Of a stretch of DNA of 12,746 nucleotides, positions 1 to 6,364 are shown piece by piece. Source of the DNA: Baffinella frigidus (Eukaryota > Cryptophyceae > Cryptomonadales > Baffinellaceae). The stretch lies in NCBI GenBank assembly GCA_026770585.1, contig MU646437.1:66573-79318 (forward strand). The letters run 5' to 3'. Under the pieces are notes generated by a model. That model worked only from the letters and a program-made list of their open reading frames with translations, was not told where the DNA came from and did no database searches. The first letter of the stretch is position 1; each line of letters starts with the position of its first letter. The position numbers and the translations under genes are program-made.

Positions 1-78
1 CAAACCCCAAACCCCAACCCGAACCCCTGAAACCCGAAACCCCAAACTTCAACACCCAAACCCCAACACCGAAAAACA
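1..78 (+). repeat. Degenerate telomere-like C-rich repeat, probably the end of an intron
   Basis: The tract is made of variants of CCCCAAA and CCCGAAA, related to the CCCTAAA telomere heptamer. It ends in AAAAACAG directly before the first NYN exon. Its C-rich strand is the sense strand of that gene, as in the much longer tract at 2291-3225. It is probably the 3' part of an intron that begins left of the window. Confidence 0.6.
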
Positions 79-79
79 G

Positions 80-149
80 GTTGGTGCTAGTCTCGTCAGA
101 CTCGGATTTCGCGCCGCTGTGTCAGCGCTTTCGCCAGGCAGGCAAGCAG
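80..149 (+). CDS. NYN-domain (LabA-like) protein, exon with the DSD motif (partial gene)
   Basis: The frame reads LVLVSSDSDFAPLCQRFRQAGKQ. The S-S-D-S-D-F-x-P-L pattern followed by R-x-x-G-K is the C-terminal half of the NYN (LabA/DUF88, PIN-like) domain. In the family this stretch carries conserved acidic residues of a metal-dependent RNase-type active site. The exon has one leading base, 23 codons and phase-0 output. It is bounded by ACAG on the left and CAG followed by GTACCA on the right. Phase matches the exon at 2237, which continues the domain with VVGVGRR. The N-terminal half of the domain, with its first catalytic Asp, must lie left of the window. Nuclease activity is inferred from the family only. 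Domain call is fairly secure; exact borders less so. Confidence 0.62.
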
Positions 150-167
150 GTACCACACACCGGGTTA

Positions 168-298
168 CGAAGGGATTTTCGACCCACATCGGGCCACCCT
201 TCCGTTACCTTATCCGTAGGAACCCCCCTATGTCCCTACGGGTTGCGTACCATAGGGTCCTAGGTCTTATCGCTTAGGGGTTTTCCAAAATCCCTTCG
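168..298 (-). mobile_element. MITE family A, copy 1 (131 bp)
   Basis: The ends are inverted repeats: CGAAGGGATTTT at 168-179 and AAAATCCCTTCG at 287-298. TA flanks the left end and AA the right, consistent with a worn TA target duplication. Read on the minus strand, the interior matches the copies near 4103 and 7740 (CCCCTAAGCGATAAGACC, then GGGGGGTTCCTACGGAT). There is no coding capacity. The element lies in the first NYN intron. Confidence 0.75.
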
Positions 299-400
299 AA
301 GTCCGCTGTATGGCTGCTGGCGTCAAGTTTTTGCTAAAGCCAATCCCCTTCGGACGAAACAGTGATAGCATATACGAATATGAAGTTGCAGTAGCTAGTA

Positions 401-453
401 TATACGTATATGTGAGCCGGCAAGGTTTTTTTGACGTATATGTGAGCTGGCAA
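401..453 (+). repeat. Short direct repeats TATACGTATATGTGAGC
   Basis: TATACGTATATGTGAGCCGGCAAG is followed about 35 bases later by a second copy beginning at ACGTATATGTGAGC. The same ATACGTATA words recur at 731-796. Each block sits just before a broken copy of the NYN exon (467 and 798), so block and exon fragment look to have been duplicated together. Confidence 0.5.
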
Positions 454-466
454 GCGGGTTGTTCTT

Positions 467-499
467 CTGTGTCAGCGCTTTCGACAGGCGGGCACGCAG
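467..499 (+). pseudogene. Truncated duplicate of the NYN exon (copy 2)
   Basis: Bases 467-499 encode CQRFRQAGTQ, nearly identical to the 3' part of the exon at 80-149, and end in CAG followed by GTCCTT, keeping a donor-like site. The 5' half with the S-S-D-S-D-F residues is missing, so the copy cannot supply the active-site aspartates. It lies inside the proposed first intron. Confidence 0.6.
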
Positions 500-510
500 G
501 TCCTTCTGCC

Positions 511-580
511 TAGTATATAGTATATAGTATATAGTATATAGTATATAGTATATAGTATATAGTACATAGTATATACTGTA
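511..580 (+). repeat. AGTATAT heptamer microsatellite
   Basis: About nine tandem copies of a 7-base AT-rich unit, the last ones degraded to AGTACAT and TATACTG. It has the same 7-base period as the telomere-like and GGGGTGA tracts elsewhere in the window but an unrelated sequence. It follows directly after exon copy 2. Confidence 0.85.
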
Positions 581-726
581 TAGCTCTGTCTCAGTCTGCT
601 TGGGCTCACCACTTTCGTGAGCCCGGGCGTTTTTTCGCTCCCAATGTTGACGGATTTGTACCGGAACCCCGGCTTGTGCATTTGAGAAAAGTCGGTCAAC
701 CCGAGTGAGGCAGCGCTGGTGTGCGT

Positions 727-797
727 GCTAGCATATACGTATACGGAGTTGTGGCAGCTAGCATTCGTATATATGGAAGCTAGCATTCGTATATATG
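727..797 (+). repeat. GCTAGCATTCGTATATATGGA tandem repeat
   Basis: Two exact copies of a 23-base unit (AGCTAGCATTCGTATATATGG) plus a diverged earlier one with CATATACGTATACGGAG. The array ends directly at the third NYN exon copy (798). Confidence 0.75.
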
Positions 798-837
798 GAT
801 TTTGCCCCTGTCAGCGTTTTCGCCACGCGGGCAGCCA
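798..837 (+). pseudogene. Frameshifted duplicate of the NYN exon (copy 3)
   Basis: GATTTTGCCCCT encodes DFAP and, after a two-base deletion relative to copy 1, TGTCAGCGTTTTCGCCACGC encodes CQRFRHAG. The deletion breaks the frame, and the CAG/GT donor of copy 1 has become GCAGCCAC. A dead exon copy in the first intron. Confidence 0.6.
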
Positions 838-1010
838 CTTAGGAGCCACTGGGGGCTTCACGGATACAGTCCATCTAAACGATTTGTACTAGAATCGTAT
901 CCATTGCCCTGGAAACTAACCGGAATTTCACGTTGAATTCAAGGTGAAAAGGAACTCGGCCGCTGCTAAGCGGCAGGTACCACTCGAGAACGCTGGAGCC
1001 CCCAATCGAA

Positions 1011-1072
1011 CCCCTGGGTTCATTACACGTGGGCATATGTGCCCCTGGGTTCATTACAAGTGGGCATGTGTG
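1011..1072 (+). repeat. 31-bp tandem duplication
   Basis: Two head-to-tail copies of a 31-base unit starting CCCCTGGGTTCATTACA, differing at about three positions. There is no evidence of coding. Confidence 0.85.
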
Positions 1073-1131
1073 TAGCATTTTTCGCGGGTTTGGTCGCGAC
1101 CTTCCCGAAATTCTGGACTCCGGACCACCTG

Positions 1132-1463
1132 GAAGGAGCGTTGGACACACCCACTTCAGTACCAGCACGATGTAGGAGGTGGAGTTAGAATCCATCCGGA
1201 AAATGCTCGTGTGAGCGGCCGACACGGGGTACAGTAGTGGCACAGTGCGTAGCATGTGTGGCGCTGACGCTGGTTGTTTGGCAATAAATTATGAATCTCT
1301 CTACCAGCACGTTCCTCTTGCTTGTCGGCAGCCCCCGAAGAGCGCTGCCCACCGAGACAAACGTCGACAGTGCAACGTCTCAAAGCAAAAATGGAATCTC
1401 CGTTAATTTATGGGATTCGTGAGTCACGTGCTGGTACTGAAGTGTGTGTGTCCAACACTCCTT
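1132..1463. mobile_element. Inverted-repeat element enclosing a copy of the WD40 gene's 5' flank
   Basis: The arms at 1132-1168 and 1427-1463 are inverted copies of about 37 bases; the right arm starts CGTGCTGGTACTGAAGTG and ends AACACTCCTT. Only two or so mismatches are seen. Roughly 258 bases lie between the arms, and half of that interior matches the region just upstream of the WD40 start codon at 5933. No transposase is present. It could be a non-autonomous element that captured gene-flanking DNA, or a fossil foldback duplication. Confidence 0.55.
1168..1295 (-). repeat. Duplicate of the WD40 gene upstream region
   Basis: This segment matches 5944-6075 in the same orientation. Shared words include AGAATCCATCCGGAAAATGC, GGCCGACACGGGGTACAG and GCTGACGCTGGTTGTTTGGC. 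The match begins where the WD40 coding region stops, so no propeller sequence is carried. Confidence 0.75.
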
Positions 1464-1574
1464 TACTGTTACTAATATAATCAAGTTGTGTAGTACATTT
1501 CGTTTACAGAAACCCATTCTAAAAACATTCAATGAGATTAAACCAGCGGGCATCCTCCCTCTAGGCGACGAGGG

Positions 1575-1885
1575 ACCTACCCAGAGTCGTATATCACCCA
1601 CCTACCCGGAGTCGTATATTGTCGTGTATCACCCACCTACCCAGAGACGTGTATTAGAGTCATATATCACCCATCTACCCAGAGCCGTATATTAGAATCA
1701 CCTACCCAGAGTCGTATATTATCCTCTTTCTAGGCGAAGAGGCACCTCCCCAGAGTCGTATATCACCAAGCACCTACCCAGAGTCGTATATCACCAAGCA
1801 TCTACCTAGAGTCGTATATAGCCTACCCAGAGTCGTATATCACCGAAGAGGCAACTACCCAGAGTCGTATATCACCAAGTACACA
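1575..1885 (+). repeat. CTACCCAGAGTCGTATATCACC irregular tandem array
   Basis: At least nine copies of CTACCCAGAG(T/A)CGTATATCACC with variable spacers such as AAGCAC and AAGCAT. Two copies of a longer unit contain TAGGCGA(C/A)GAGG(G/C)ACCT. The same GTCGTATATCACCAAG words resume at 2132-2210, after the dead second-exon copy. Noncoding intron sequence. Confidence 0.8.
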
Positions 1886-1893
1886 ACGTACAT

Positions 1894-1990
1894 CCCGTAA
1901 GTGGCAAGTAGGCCCATCCGCCCTATCGTAGGGCCCAAGGACCTGCCTAGGACCTCTTGGCCGTCAAATTTGACGGCCTCGCCACTTGGG
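1894..1990 (+). mobile_element. MITE family C, copy 1 (97 bp)
   Basis: Inverted ends CCCGTAAGTGGC and GCCACTTGGG, matching the better-preserved copy at 9711-9809. The interior holds GCCCTATCGTAGGGC and, at 1959-1978, the perfect 20-base palindrome GGCCGTCAAATTTGACGGCC. No coding capacity. Confidence 0.7.
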
Positions 1991-2075
1991 TATATTCTAA
2001 GATTATCATCGGGGTATATACTACGATTATCCTCGGACTATATACTAAGATTAGTGGTATATACTAAGACTATCT
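1984..2075 (+). repeat. GTATATACTAAGATTATC short tandem repeats
   Basis: Four diverged copies of (G/T)GTATATACTA(A/C)GATTAT with variable spacing lie just before the acceptor of the first copy of the second NYN exon. Confidence 0.7.
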
Positions 2076-2084
2076 CCCTTCCAG

Positions 2085-2128
2085 GTTGTTGGGGCAGGCA
2101 GGCGCGCGATCCTCAACGGGGTTGGGGG
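2085..2128 (+). pseudogene. Duplicate second NYN exon (2a), donor lost
   Basis: After a good acceptor (TCTCCCTTCCAG) the frame reads VVGAGRRAILNGVGG, almost the same as the exon at 2237. Homology stops at GGGGGAG, where the functional copy continues to a GTAAAC donor; here the GAGTCGTATATCACC repeat follows. Without a donor this copy is probably unused, though alternative use cannot be excluded. Confidence 0.55.
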
Positions 2129-2236
2129 AGAGTCGTATATCACCAAGTACACAACGTCGTATATCACCAAGTACAAAACGATAAGAGTCGTATATCACCC
2201 AGCACACAACGTATACTAACAGTCTCCTCCTTCCAG

Positions 2237-2290
2237 GTTGTCGGGGTAGGCAGGCGCGCGATCCTCGACGGGGTGGGGGGAGCTGCCGGG
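2237..2290 (+). CDS. NYN-domain protein, second exon
   Basis: This 54-base exon encodes VVGVGRRAILDGVGGAAG in phase 0. It is preceded by a pyrimidine-rich acceptor (CTCCTCCTTCCAG) and followed by GTAAAC. In LabA-like NYN domains the helix ending in AGK is followed by a strand reading V-x-G-x-G, which is what VVGVG supplies. Joining CAG at 149 to GTT at 2237 keeps the frame and gives the expected domain order. The 18-codon length and the phase-0 ends on both sides agree with the next exon at 3226. A near-identical copy sits 152 bases upstream. Confidence 0.6.
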
Positions 2291-3225
2291 GTAAACCATG
2301 AACCCTAAACCCTAAATCATAAACCATGAACCCTAAACCATAAACCATAAACCCTAAGCCATAAACCATAAACCATAAACCATAAACAATAAACAATAAA
2401 CCATCAACCTTAAACCCCAAACCCGAAGCCCTCAACCATGAACCCAAACCCCTAAACCCCAAACCCTTCACCCTAAACCCCAAACCCTAAACCCTAAATA
2501 TTTCACCCTAAAACATCAACCATCAACCCTAAACCCTAAATAATCAAGACTAAACCCTAAACCCTAAACCCTAAACCCTAAACCATAAACCATAGGCCCT
2601 AAACCCCAAGCCCTGAACCCTGAACACTCAACCCTAAACCGTAAACCCTACGCCCTAAACCATCAACCCTAAACCCTAAACAACCTACACTAAACCCTAA
2701 ACCCTGAACCATGAACCATACGCCATATACCATCAACCCTAAACCCTAAACCCTAAACCCTAAACCCTAAACTCCAAACCCTAAACCCTATACCCTAAAC
2801 CCTGAGCCCTAGACCCTAAACCCCCAACCCTTAATCCTAAACCCTAAGCCCTAAACCCTGAACACTCAACCCTAAACCCCAAACCCTACGCCCTAAATCA
2901 TGAACCCTGAACCCTAAACCCTAAACCTTAAACCCTAAACCCTAAACCCTAAACCCTAAACCCTAAATCCTAAACCCTAAATCCCAAACCCCAAACCATA
3001 AACCATAAACCATAAACCCTAAACCCTAAACCCTAAACCCCCCAAACCCCAAACCCCAAGCCCCAAACCCCAAACCCCAAACACCAAACCCCAAACCCCA
3101 AACCCCAAACCATGAACCCTGAAACCTAAACCCCAGACTCCAATCCCCGAACCCCAAACCCCAAACCCCAAACCATGAACCCCAATCCCCGAACCCCAAT
3201 CCCCAAACCCCAAACCCCAAACCAG
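2291..3225 (+). repeat. Telomere-like repeat tract that makes up a whole intron
   Basis: About 935 bases of CCCTAAA and its variants (CCATAAA, CCATGAA, CCCCAAA, CCCCGAA). The tract starts as GTAAACCATGAACCC directly after the second NYN exon and ends CCCCAAACCAG directly before the third. The repeat itself therefore seems to supply both GT and AG. The left two-thirds is rich in perfect CCCTAAA; the right third (from about 3040) is mostly CCCCAAA. It is interstitial, with unique sequence on both sides, so it is not a chromosome end within this window. Confidence 0.85.
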
Positions 3226-3564
3226 GTGCTTATCACAGCATGCCATCGCTTCTTCTACTACCTGCACGACCAAGTTGACAACCTGAAAGTTGTCACGCAC
3301 GACAAATTTGGCAAGCTGAAAGTTGCCGCGAGCGACAAAGTTGACAAAAAACTCGACGAGCCCGCCTCCGGAGGTTTAGGAGGTTCAGGAAGTTCAAGAG
3401 GAGGTTCAGGAGAGGATGGGGCCCAGCAAGGCCACGGAGCGCTGAACCAGGGTCAAGAAGCCCACGAAGGGAATCAAGAAGGGGACGAATTAGAAGGGGG
3501 TCAGGAAAGGAAAGAAACAGAAGGCGGGGAATCGCTGCCGAGCGAGGACGTGATTCAATTTTAA
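3226..3564 (+). CDS. NYN-domain protein, C-terminal exon to stop
   Basis: The frame reads on in phase from the exon at 2237: VLITACHRFFYYLHD fits the last helix of the NYN domain (family pattern L-x-x-A-C-x-x-F-x-Y). It is followed by three 11-residue repeats, HDQVDNLKVVT, HDKFGKLKVAA and SDKVDKKLDEP, suggesting an amphipathic helix. Then comes a Gly/Ser linker and a disordered tail rich in Glu, Gln and Gly, ending EDVIQF and TAA at 3562-3564. The start follows ACCAG at the end of the telomere-like intron. A basic frame overlaps the 3' half (3345-3761) and continues past this stop, so a late frameshift or another exon could change the true C-terminus. Cellular role unknown; NYN proteins are usually linked to RNA processing. 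Confidence 0.55.
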   Translation: MLITACHRFFYYLHDQVDNLKVVTHDKFGKLKVAASDKVDKKLDEPASGGLGGSGSSRGGSGEDGAQQGHGALNQGQEAHEGNQEGDELEGGQERKETEGGESLPSEDVIQF

Positions 3565-3761
3565 AGGATTTTAACAACTTTCACCTGAATCCTAAGGGAA
3601 CTGGACTTTTAAAATGGAAAAGCCACAACCGGATTTCCGGCCTCGGCTTTTATATGAATTCCCAGGTGGCTCGACAGCGGAAGCCAAACAAGGTGATGAA
3701 GCAAGGCAAGAAGGCGAAGGGGGTCACGCAGGGCAAGAAGAAGGCCGCCAGGGCGGGTTGA
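3345..3761 (+). other. Overlapping basic reading frame at the NYN gene's 3' end
   Basis: In the frame shifted from the C-terminal exon, 138 codons are open between TGA at 3342 and TGA at 3759. The first half is Arg-rich (RRFRRFRKFKRRFRRG), probably a by-product of the GGA/GAA-rich coding strand. Downstream of the other frame's stop it reads LKWKSHNRISGLGFYMNSQ and a Lys-rich end (KQGKKAKG, GKKKAARAG). This could be the real C-terminus reached by a frameshift or unrecognised intron, or chance. Confidence 0.25.
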
Positions 3762-3808
3762 CTGAAGCCAAAGTCAACACCCGCGGGTTGACTGAAGCCA
3801 AAGTCAAC
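3754..3808 (+). repeat. 30-bp tandem repeat with internal hairpins
   Basis: CGGGTTGACTGAAGCCAAAG continuing to TCAAC occurs twice with a 30-base period. Each copy contains GTTGAC and GTCAAC, a 6-base stem around a 10-base loop. It lies just downstream of the NYN gene. Confidence 0.85.
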
Positions 3809-3893
3809 TCCCAGCCACAAGGGATGCCTTTTGGTAGGTGACTTCCCAAGTAGATGGCGCGTGTTGAATGTAATAGAGGGAGAGAAGCATGCA

Positions 3894-4031
3894 CCACACG
3901 GTGGACTACGGACCTCTCATCAACAGTCAACACGCCCCGAGGCAATTACCTTTAAGGCTGTTCTGGTGCAAATTTGGTCACGGTGTCCCCCAGATCTGGG
4001 GGTCCCGAAACCTTGGTAGTCCACCGAGTGG
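3894..4031. repeat. Foldback region with 15-bp inverted ends and a 16-bp palindrome
   Basis: CCACACGGTGGACTA at 3894 pairs with TAGTCCACCGAGTGG at 4017 (one mismatch). Between them is a perfect 16-base palindrome at 3987-4002, CCCCCAGATCTGGGGG. The first 19 bases also recur exactly at 10411-10429. It may be a small decayed element. Confidence 0.45.
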
Positions 4032-4102
4032 CACGCCAGGCTTGGACCTCTCAGAATGCGAAAAGCGCTCTCGGCGCCGCAGCTGGATGCTCTTTCCTGT
4101 GC

Positions 4103-4229
4103 AGGGGTAGCTCGCCCTAAGCGATAAAACCTAGGACCTTACGGTAGGCAGCACGTAGGGGCATAGGGGGGTTCCTTCGAATAAGGTAACAACGGAAACT
4201 CGAGCTCTCAGCGCCCGAAAATCCTGTCG
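4103..4229 (+). mobile_element. MITE family A, copy 2
   Basis: Matches the copies at 168 and 7740 from CCCTAAGCGATAAAACCTAG through GGGGGGTTCC to GCGCCCGAAAATCCTGTCG, with TA after the right end. The left terminal repeat has decayed, so the left edge is approximate. Confidence 0.65.
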
Positions 4230-4309
4230 TACCCCCCCTGTGTGGTGAGATCAAAATTTAGAATCCCGTTTTGGGTTCCGCATGTTCATGTTCACTTCAA
4301 CCCCTTGAT

Positions 4310-4425
4310 CCTCTGTTTTTCCCACACCCCCCTCTCCCTCTATCTGTCTCTCGTTTCCTGTTTTGCGTTCACCTCTCTCTCCCTTTCCTTTTTCCTCTCC
4401 CTCTCCCACTCCCTCTCTGTTGTTT

Positions 4426-4462
<37 letters not shown>

Positions 4463-4475
4463 TCCCGAAAGCATC
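4310..4475 (+). repeat. Pyrimidine-rich tract with (CT)n microsatellite
   Basis: Long CTCTCCC and TTTCC runs lead into about 15 pure CT units at 4430-4459. Open frames across it encode only Ser/Leu/Phe low complexity and are not genes. Confidence 0.9.
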
Positions 4476-4639
4476 AGTCGCAAAAGCTCTCACTCTGCTT
4501 CAGCACTCTCGCGAGTTTTCAGGACCACCGTAGGACCCTGGGTATGCCTACTGCAGGGTCCTAGAAGGAGAAGTTGTGTTACAGTCGAGCCCCCCCCCTA
4601 TCTAGATGATGTAGGGAGTCCAGTGCTCCTGGCACGCTA

Positions 4640-4777
4640 CAAGGATACCTCGCTAATAAGAAAGCGCTTCCTCCTAGCACCCTACAGTAGGCCTATGCCT
4701 AGAGCCCTATGCTGGTCCTAGGGGCCCCTATGCTGATCCTATGGGGGTGGCACTTTCTTATGAGCGAGGTACCCCTG
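4640..4777 (+). mobile_element. MITE family B, copy 1 (138 bp, TA-flanked)
   Basis: The ends pair over about 28 bases: left CAAGGATACCTCGCTAATAA, right TTATGAGCGAGGTACCCCTG. TA lies on both sides (4638-4639 and 4778-4779), as for Tc1/mariner-type insertion. The interior contains CCTACAGTAGG and a local duplication (TATGCTGGTCCTAGGGG / TATGCTGATCCTATGGGG) that makes it about 20 bases longer than the other two copies. It sits about 50 bases past the WD40 stop codon. Confidence 0.85.
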
Positions 4778-4829
4778 TACCATGAACCCTCCTCGACCCT
4801 GCCCTCGCTCAAACCCTCCTAAAGTGGTC

Positions 4830-5933
4830 CTACGTCCTTGGTGGCCCCGACCACCACACGCGGTCCAGGATCATCCGAACCACCCCCTCTTCAAGCTCAA
4901 GCACCTGCGACCCCGCCCCCAGCCGCGGGTGCTGCCCCATCGCAAACGCAAAGGCCCTCCTCGCGTCCCGTTCCCAGTCGCGCCCCCACGCCACTGAGTG
5001 AATGTTAGGGTTTGAAAAGTGGAAGGTGCGGAGGAGGGTTCCGGTCGACGACTCCCACGTTTTGCAAGTGCCGTCGAGGCCGCCCGAGGCGATCCTGCTC
5101 CCGTCGATTGAAAAGCTCGCCGCGCAAAGTCCCGTGTGGCCAGCCAACGTCCTCCGCAATGCTCCCGACTCCGCATCGACCACGTGGACCTCATCTCCGT
5201 TGATGCCTGAGGGGTCTATGAGACCGGCAGTTGCGATGGTACATCCGTCCGGCGAAAACGCCGCGAACCTACTCCCTCGGATGCTTCTCATCTTCTCGCC
5301 CCTGTTGACGTCCCACAAATGAATATGGTCTTCTTCGCCCGCGCTCGCGAGGGTGCGACTCTCGGTGGGTGAAAATTGCACCACCGAAGACCTGCCACCA
5401 CCTGTCATCGTGCGGAGTAACGCCCCCAACCGTGTTTCCCACACACGGATGGACCCATCGATATTCCCGCACGCCAGCCGCACTCCGCACGCAGAGAATG
5501 AGACTGAATTTACCCCACCCGAATTTCCTTGAAGGTGGTGTTTCGCCTCCCCTGTCTGAGCGTCCCACAGGACCACCACGCCGTCTCCGCCTCCGGTGGC
5601 AAGAGTCTGTCCGCACGGCGAAAATGCCACCGCGTGCGAAAATTCCACGTTGCGTCCAGTGTGCGTGACTCCACTCCTGTGCACCGTCCCGCTCCAGCCC
5701 GCTGCCTCCCAGATGGTCCACTGCCCATCATCGAGCCCCACTCCCGCAACGAACTTGCCGTCAGGTGACATAGCTACTCGTGGGCACGCATACATAGGGT
5801 CGCGAGGCTTCACTTCCCACATCCCTTCCCCAATCTCCGCATCAAACAGCACCACCCCACCTCCGAAACCCACAGCCAGCATTCCTCCTGGTCTTCTTAT
5901 GGAGCATACTGTGTGGAAGTCAATACGACGCAT
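4830..5933 (-). CDS. WD40 repeat beta-propeller protein, 367 aa, single exon
   Basis: From ATG at 5933 the frame encodes seven WD40-type blades and stops at TAG (4830). Blade strand-c signatures in order are VVLFD, WTIWE, VVLWD, IRVWE, IHLWD, VHVVD and CKTWE. Upstream strands carry the usual AFSPCGQTLATGG, SFSACGVRLACG and SFSIDGSRIASGG patterns. Blades span about residues 8-304, enough for a closed propeller. The tail (310-367) holds FAMGQHPRLGAGSQVLELEE and a short helix, RMILDRVW. The frame stays open upstream to 6125 (431 aa), but that part is shared as noncoding-looking DNA at 1168-1295 and lacks WD40 features, so the ATG at 5933 is preferred. GTGGCAG precedes it, so an acceptor there is also possible. 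WD40 proteins are scaffolds; the partner is unknown. No breaks are seen. Confidence 0.88.
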   Translation of the reverse strand: MRRIDFHTVCSIRRPGGMLAVGFGGGVVLFDAEIGEGMWEVKPRDPMYACPRVAMSPDGKFVAGVGLDDGQWTIWEAAGWSGTVHRSGVTHTGRNVEFSHAVAFSPCGQTLATGGGDGVVVLWDAQTGEAKHHLQGNSGGVNSVSFSACGVRLACGNIDGSIRVWETRLGALLRTMTGGGRSSVVQFSPTESRTLASAGEEDHIHLWDVNRGEKMRSIRGSRFAAFSPDGCTIATAGLIDPSGINGDEVHVVDAESGALRRTLAGHTGLCAASFSIDGSRIASGGLDGTCKTWESSTGTLLRTFHFSNPNIHSVAWGRDWERDARRAFAFAMGQHPRLGAGSQVLELEEGVVRMILDRVWWSGPPRT

Positions 5934-5943
5934 CTGCCACACC

Positions 5944-6075
5944 CGTAGGAGGTGAAGTAAGAATCCATCCGGAAAATGCTCGTTTGAGAGGCCGACACGG
6001 GGTACAGGAATGGCACAATGCGTCAAGGAGCATGTGCAACACTGACGCTGGTTGTTTGGCAATAGATGATCAATC
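5944..6075 (-). promoter_or_regulatory. WD40 gene 5' flank or leader, duplicated elsewhere in the window
   Basis: These about 130 bases upstream of the WD40 ATG match 1168-1295 at roughly four in five positions, in the same orientation. On the minus strand they run from CCAAACAACCAGCGTCAG to TTCACCTCCTACGGGTGTGG, ending about 10 bases before the ATG. They may be a 5' UTR, an intron end or promoter DNA. No TATA box or other recognisable element is seen. Confidence 0.45.
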
Positions 6076-6364
6076 GCTCCAGCATGCAGACCGTGTCTCC
6101 AGTGCAGACGGGTGACGAGAAGCACGGAACGTCCGTCGATCCCGCAGCCTTTTCGCGCTTCCCCCCCTGCAGTCCCCCAAATACGGTGTGTGAAAAATTA
6201 TGCCCGATCCAAGTCCAGGGGGGCAAGCGCGAAGCGCTTGCAGCTACGCCACGCCCCAAAGTCTGGCCCGCTGATTTGACCGACAGGCTGCAGGGCTTGC
6301 CTGCTTACCCTGGCTGCGAGGCTCAGAGCTAAACCTAGCCCAGGGTGGACAAACTGCGCGTGGG

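Noticed and set aside
609-642. GGGCTCAC/GTGAGCCC hairpin followed by a T run, resembling a bacterial terminator
   Set aside because: The window is eukaryotic in character and no gene ends here; the T run is separated from the stem by GGGCG. It is most likely a chance foldback in intron DNA.
1000-1020. GGTTCGATT on the minus strand, like a tRNA T-loop
   Set aside because: The flanking bases do not form a T-stem, and no D-arm, anticodon arm or acceptor stem can be assembled around it.
1575-2210. CRISPR-like array
   Set aside because: The repeats vary and the spacers are short, repeated and irregular; nothing resembling a cas gene is present and the host appears eukaryotic.
1-3225. A chromosome end (true telomere)
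   Set aside because: The heptamers are degenerate and lie between unique, coding-like sequences on both sides; a terminal array would be homogeneous and run to the contig end.
3019-3300. Minus-strand frames reading GFGVWGLGFGVWGLG
   Set aside because: They are translations of the CCCCAAA repeat and carry no independent coding evidence.
4242-4721. Open frames of 97 and 159 codons rich in Ser and Leu
   Set aside because: They are produced by the CT-rich tract and run into MITE B; no domain or codon signal.
5002-5955. Several plus-strand frames of 63-119 codons
   Set aside because: They are antisense to the intact WD40 gene, whose seven blades leave no doubt about the coding strand.
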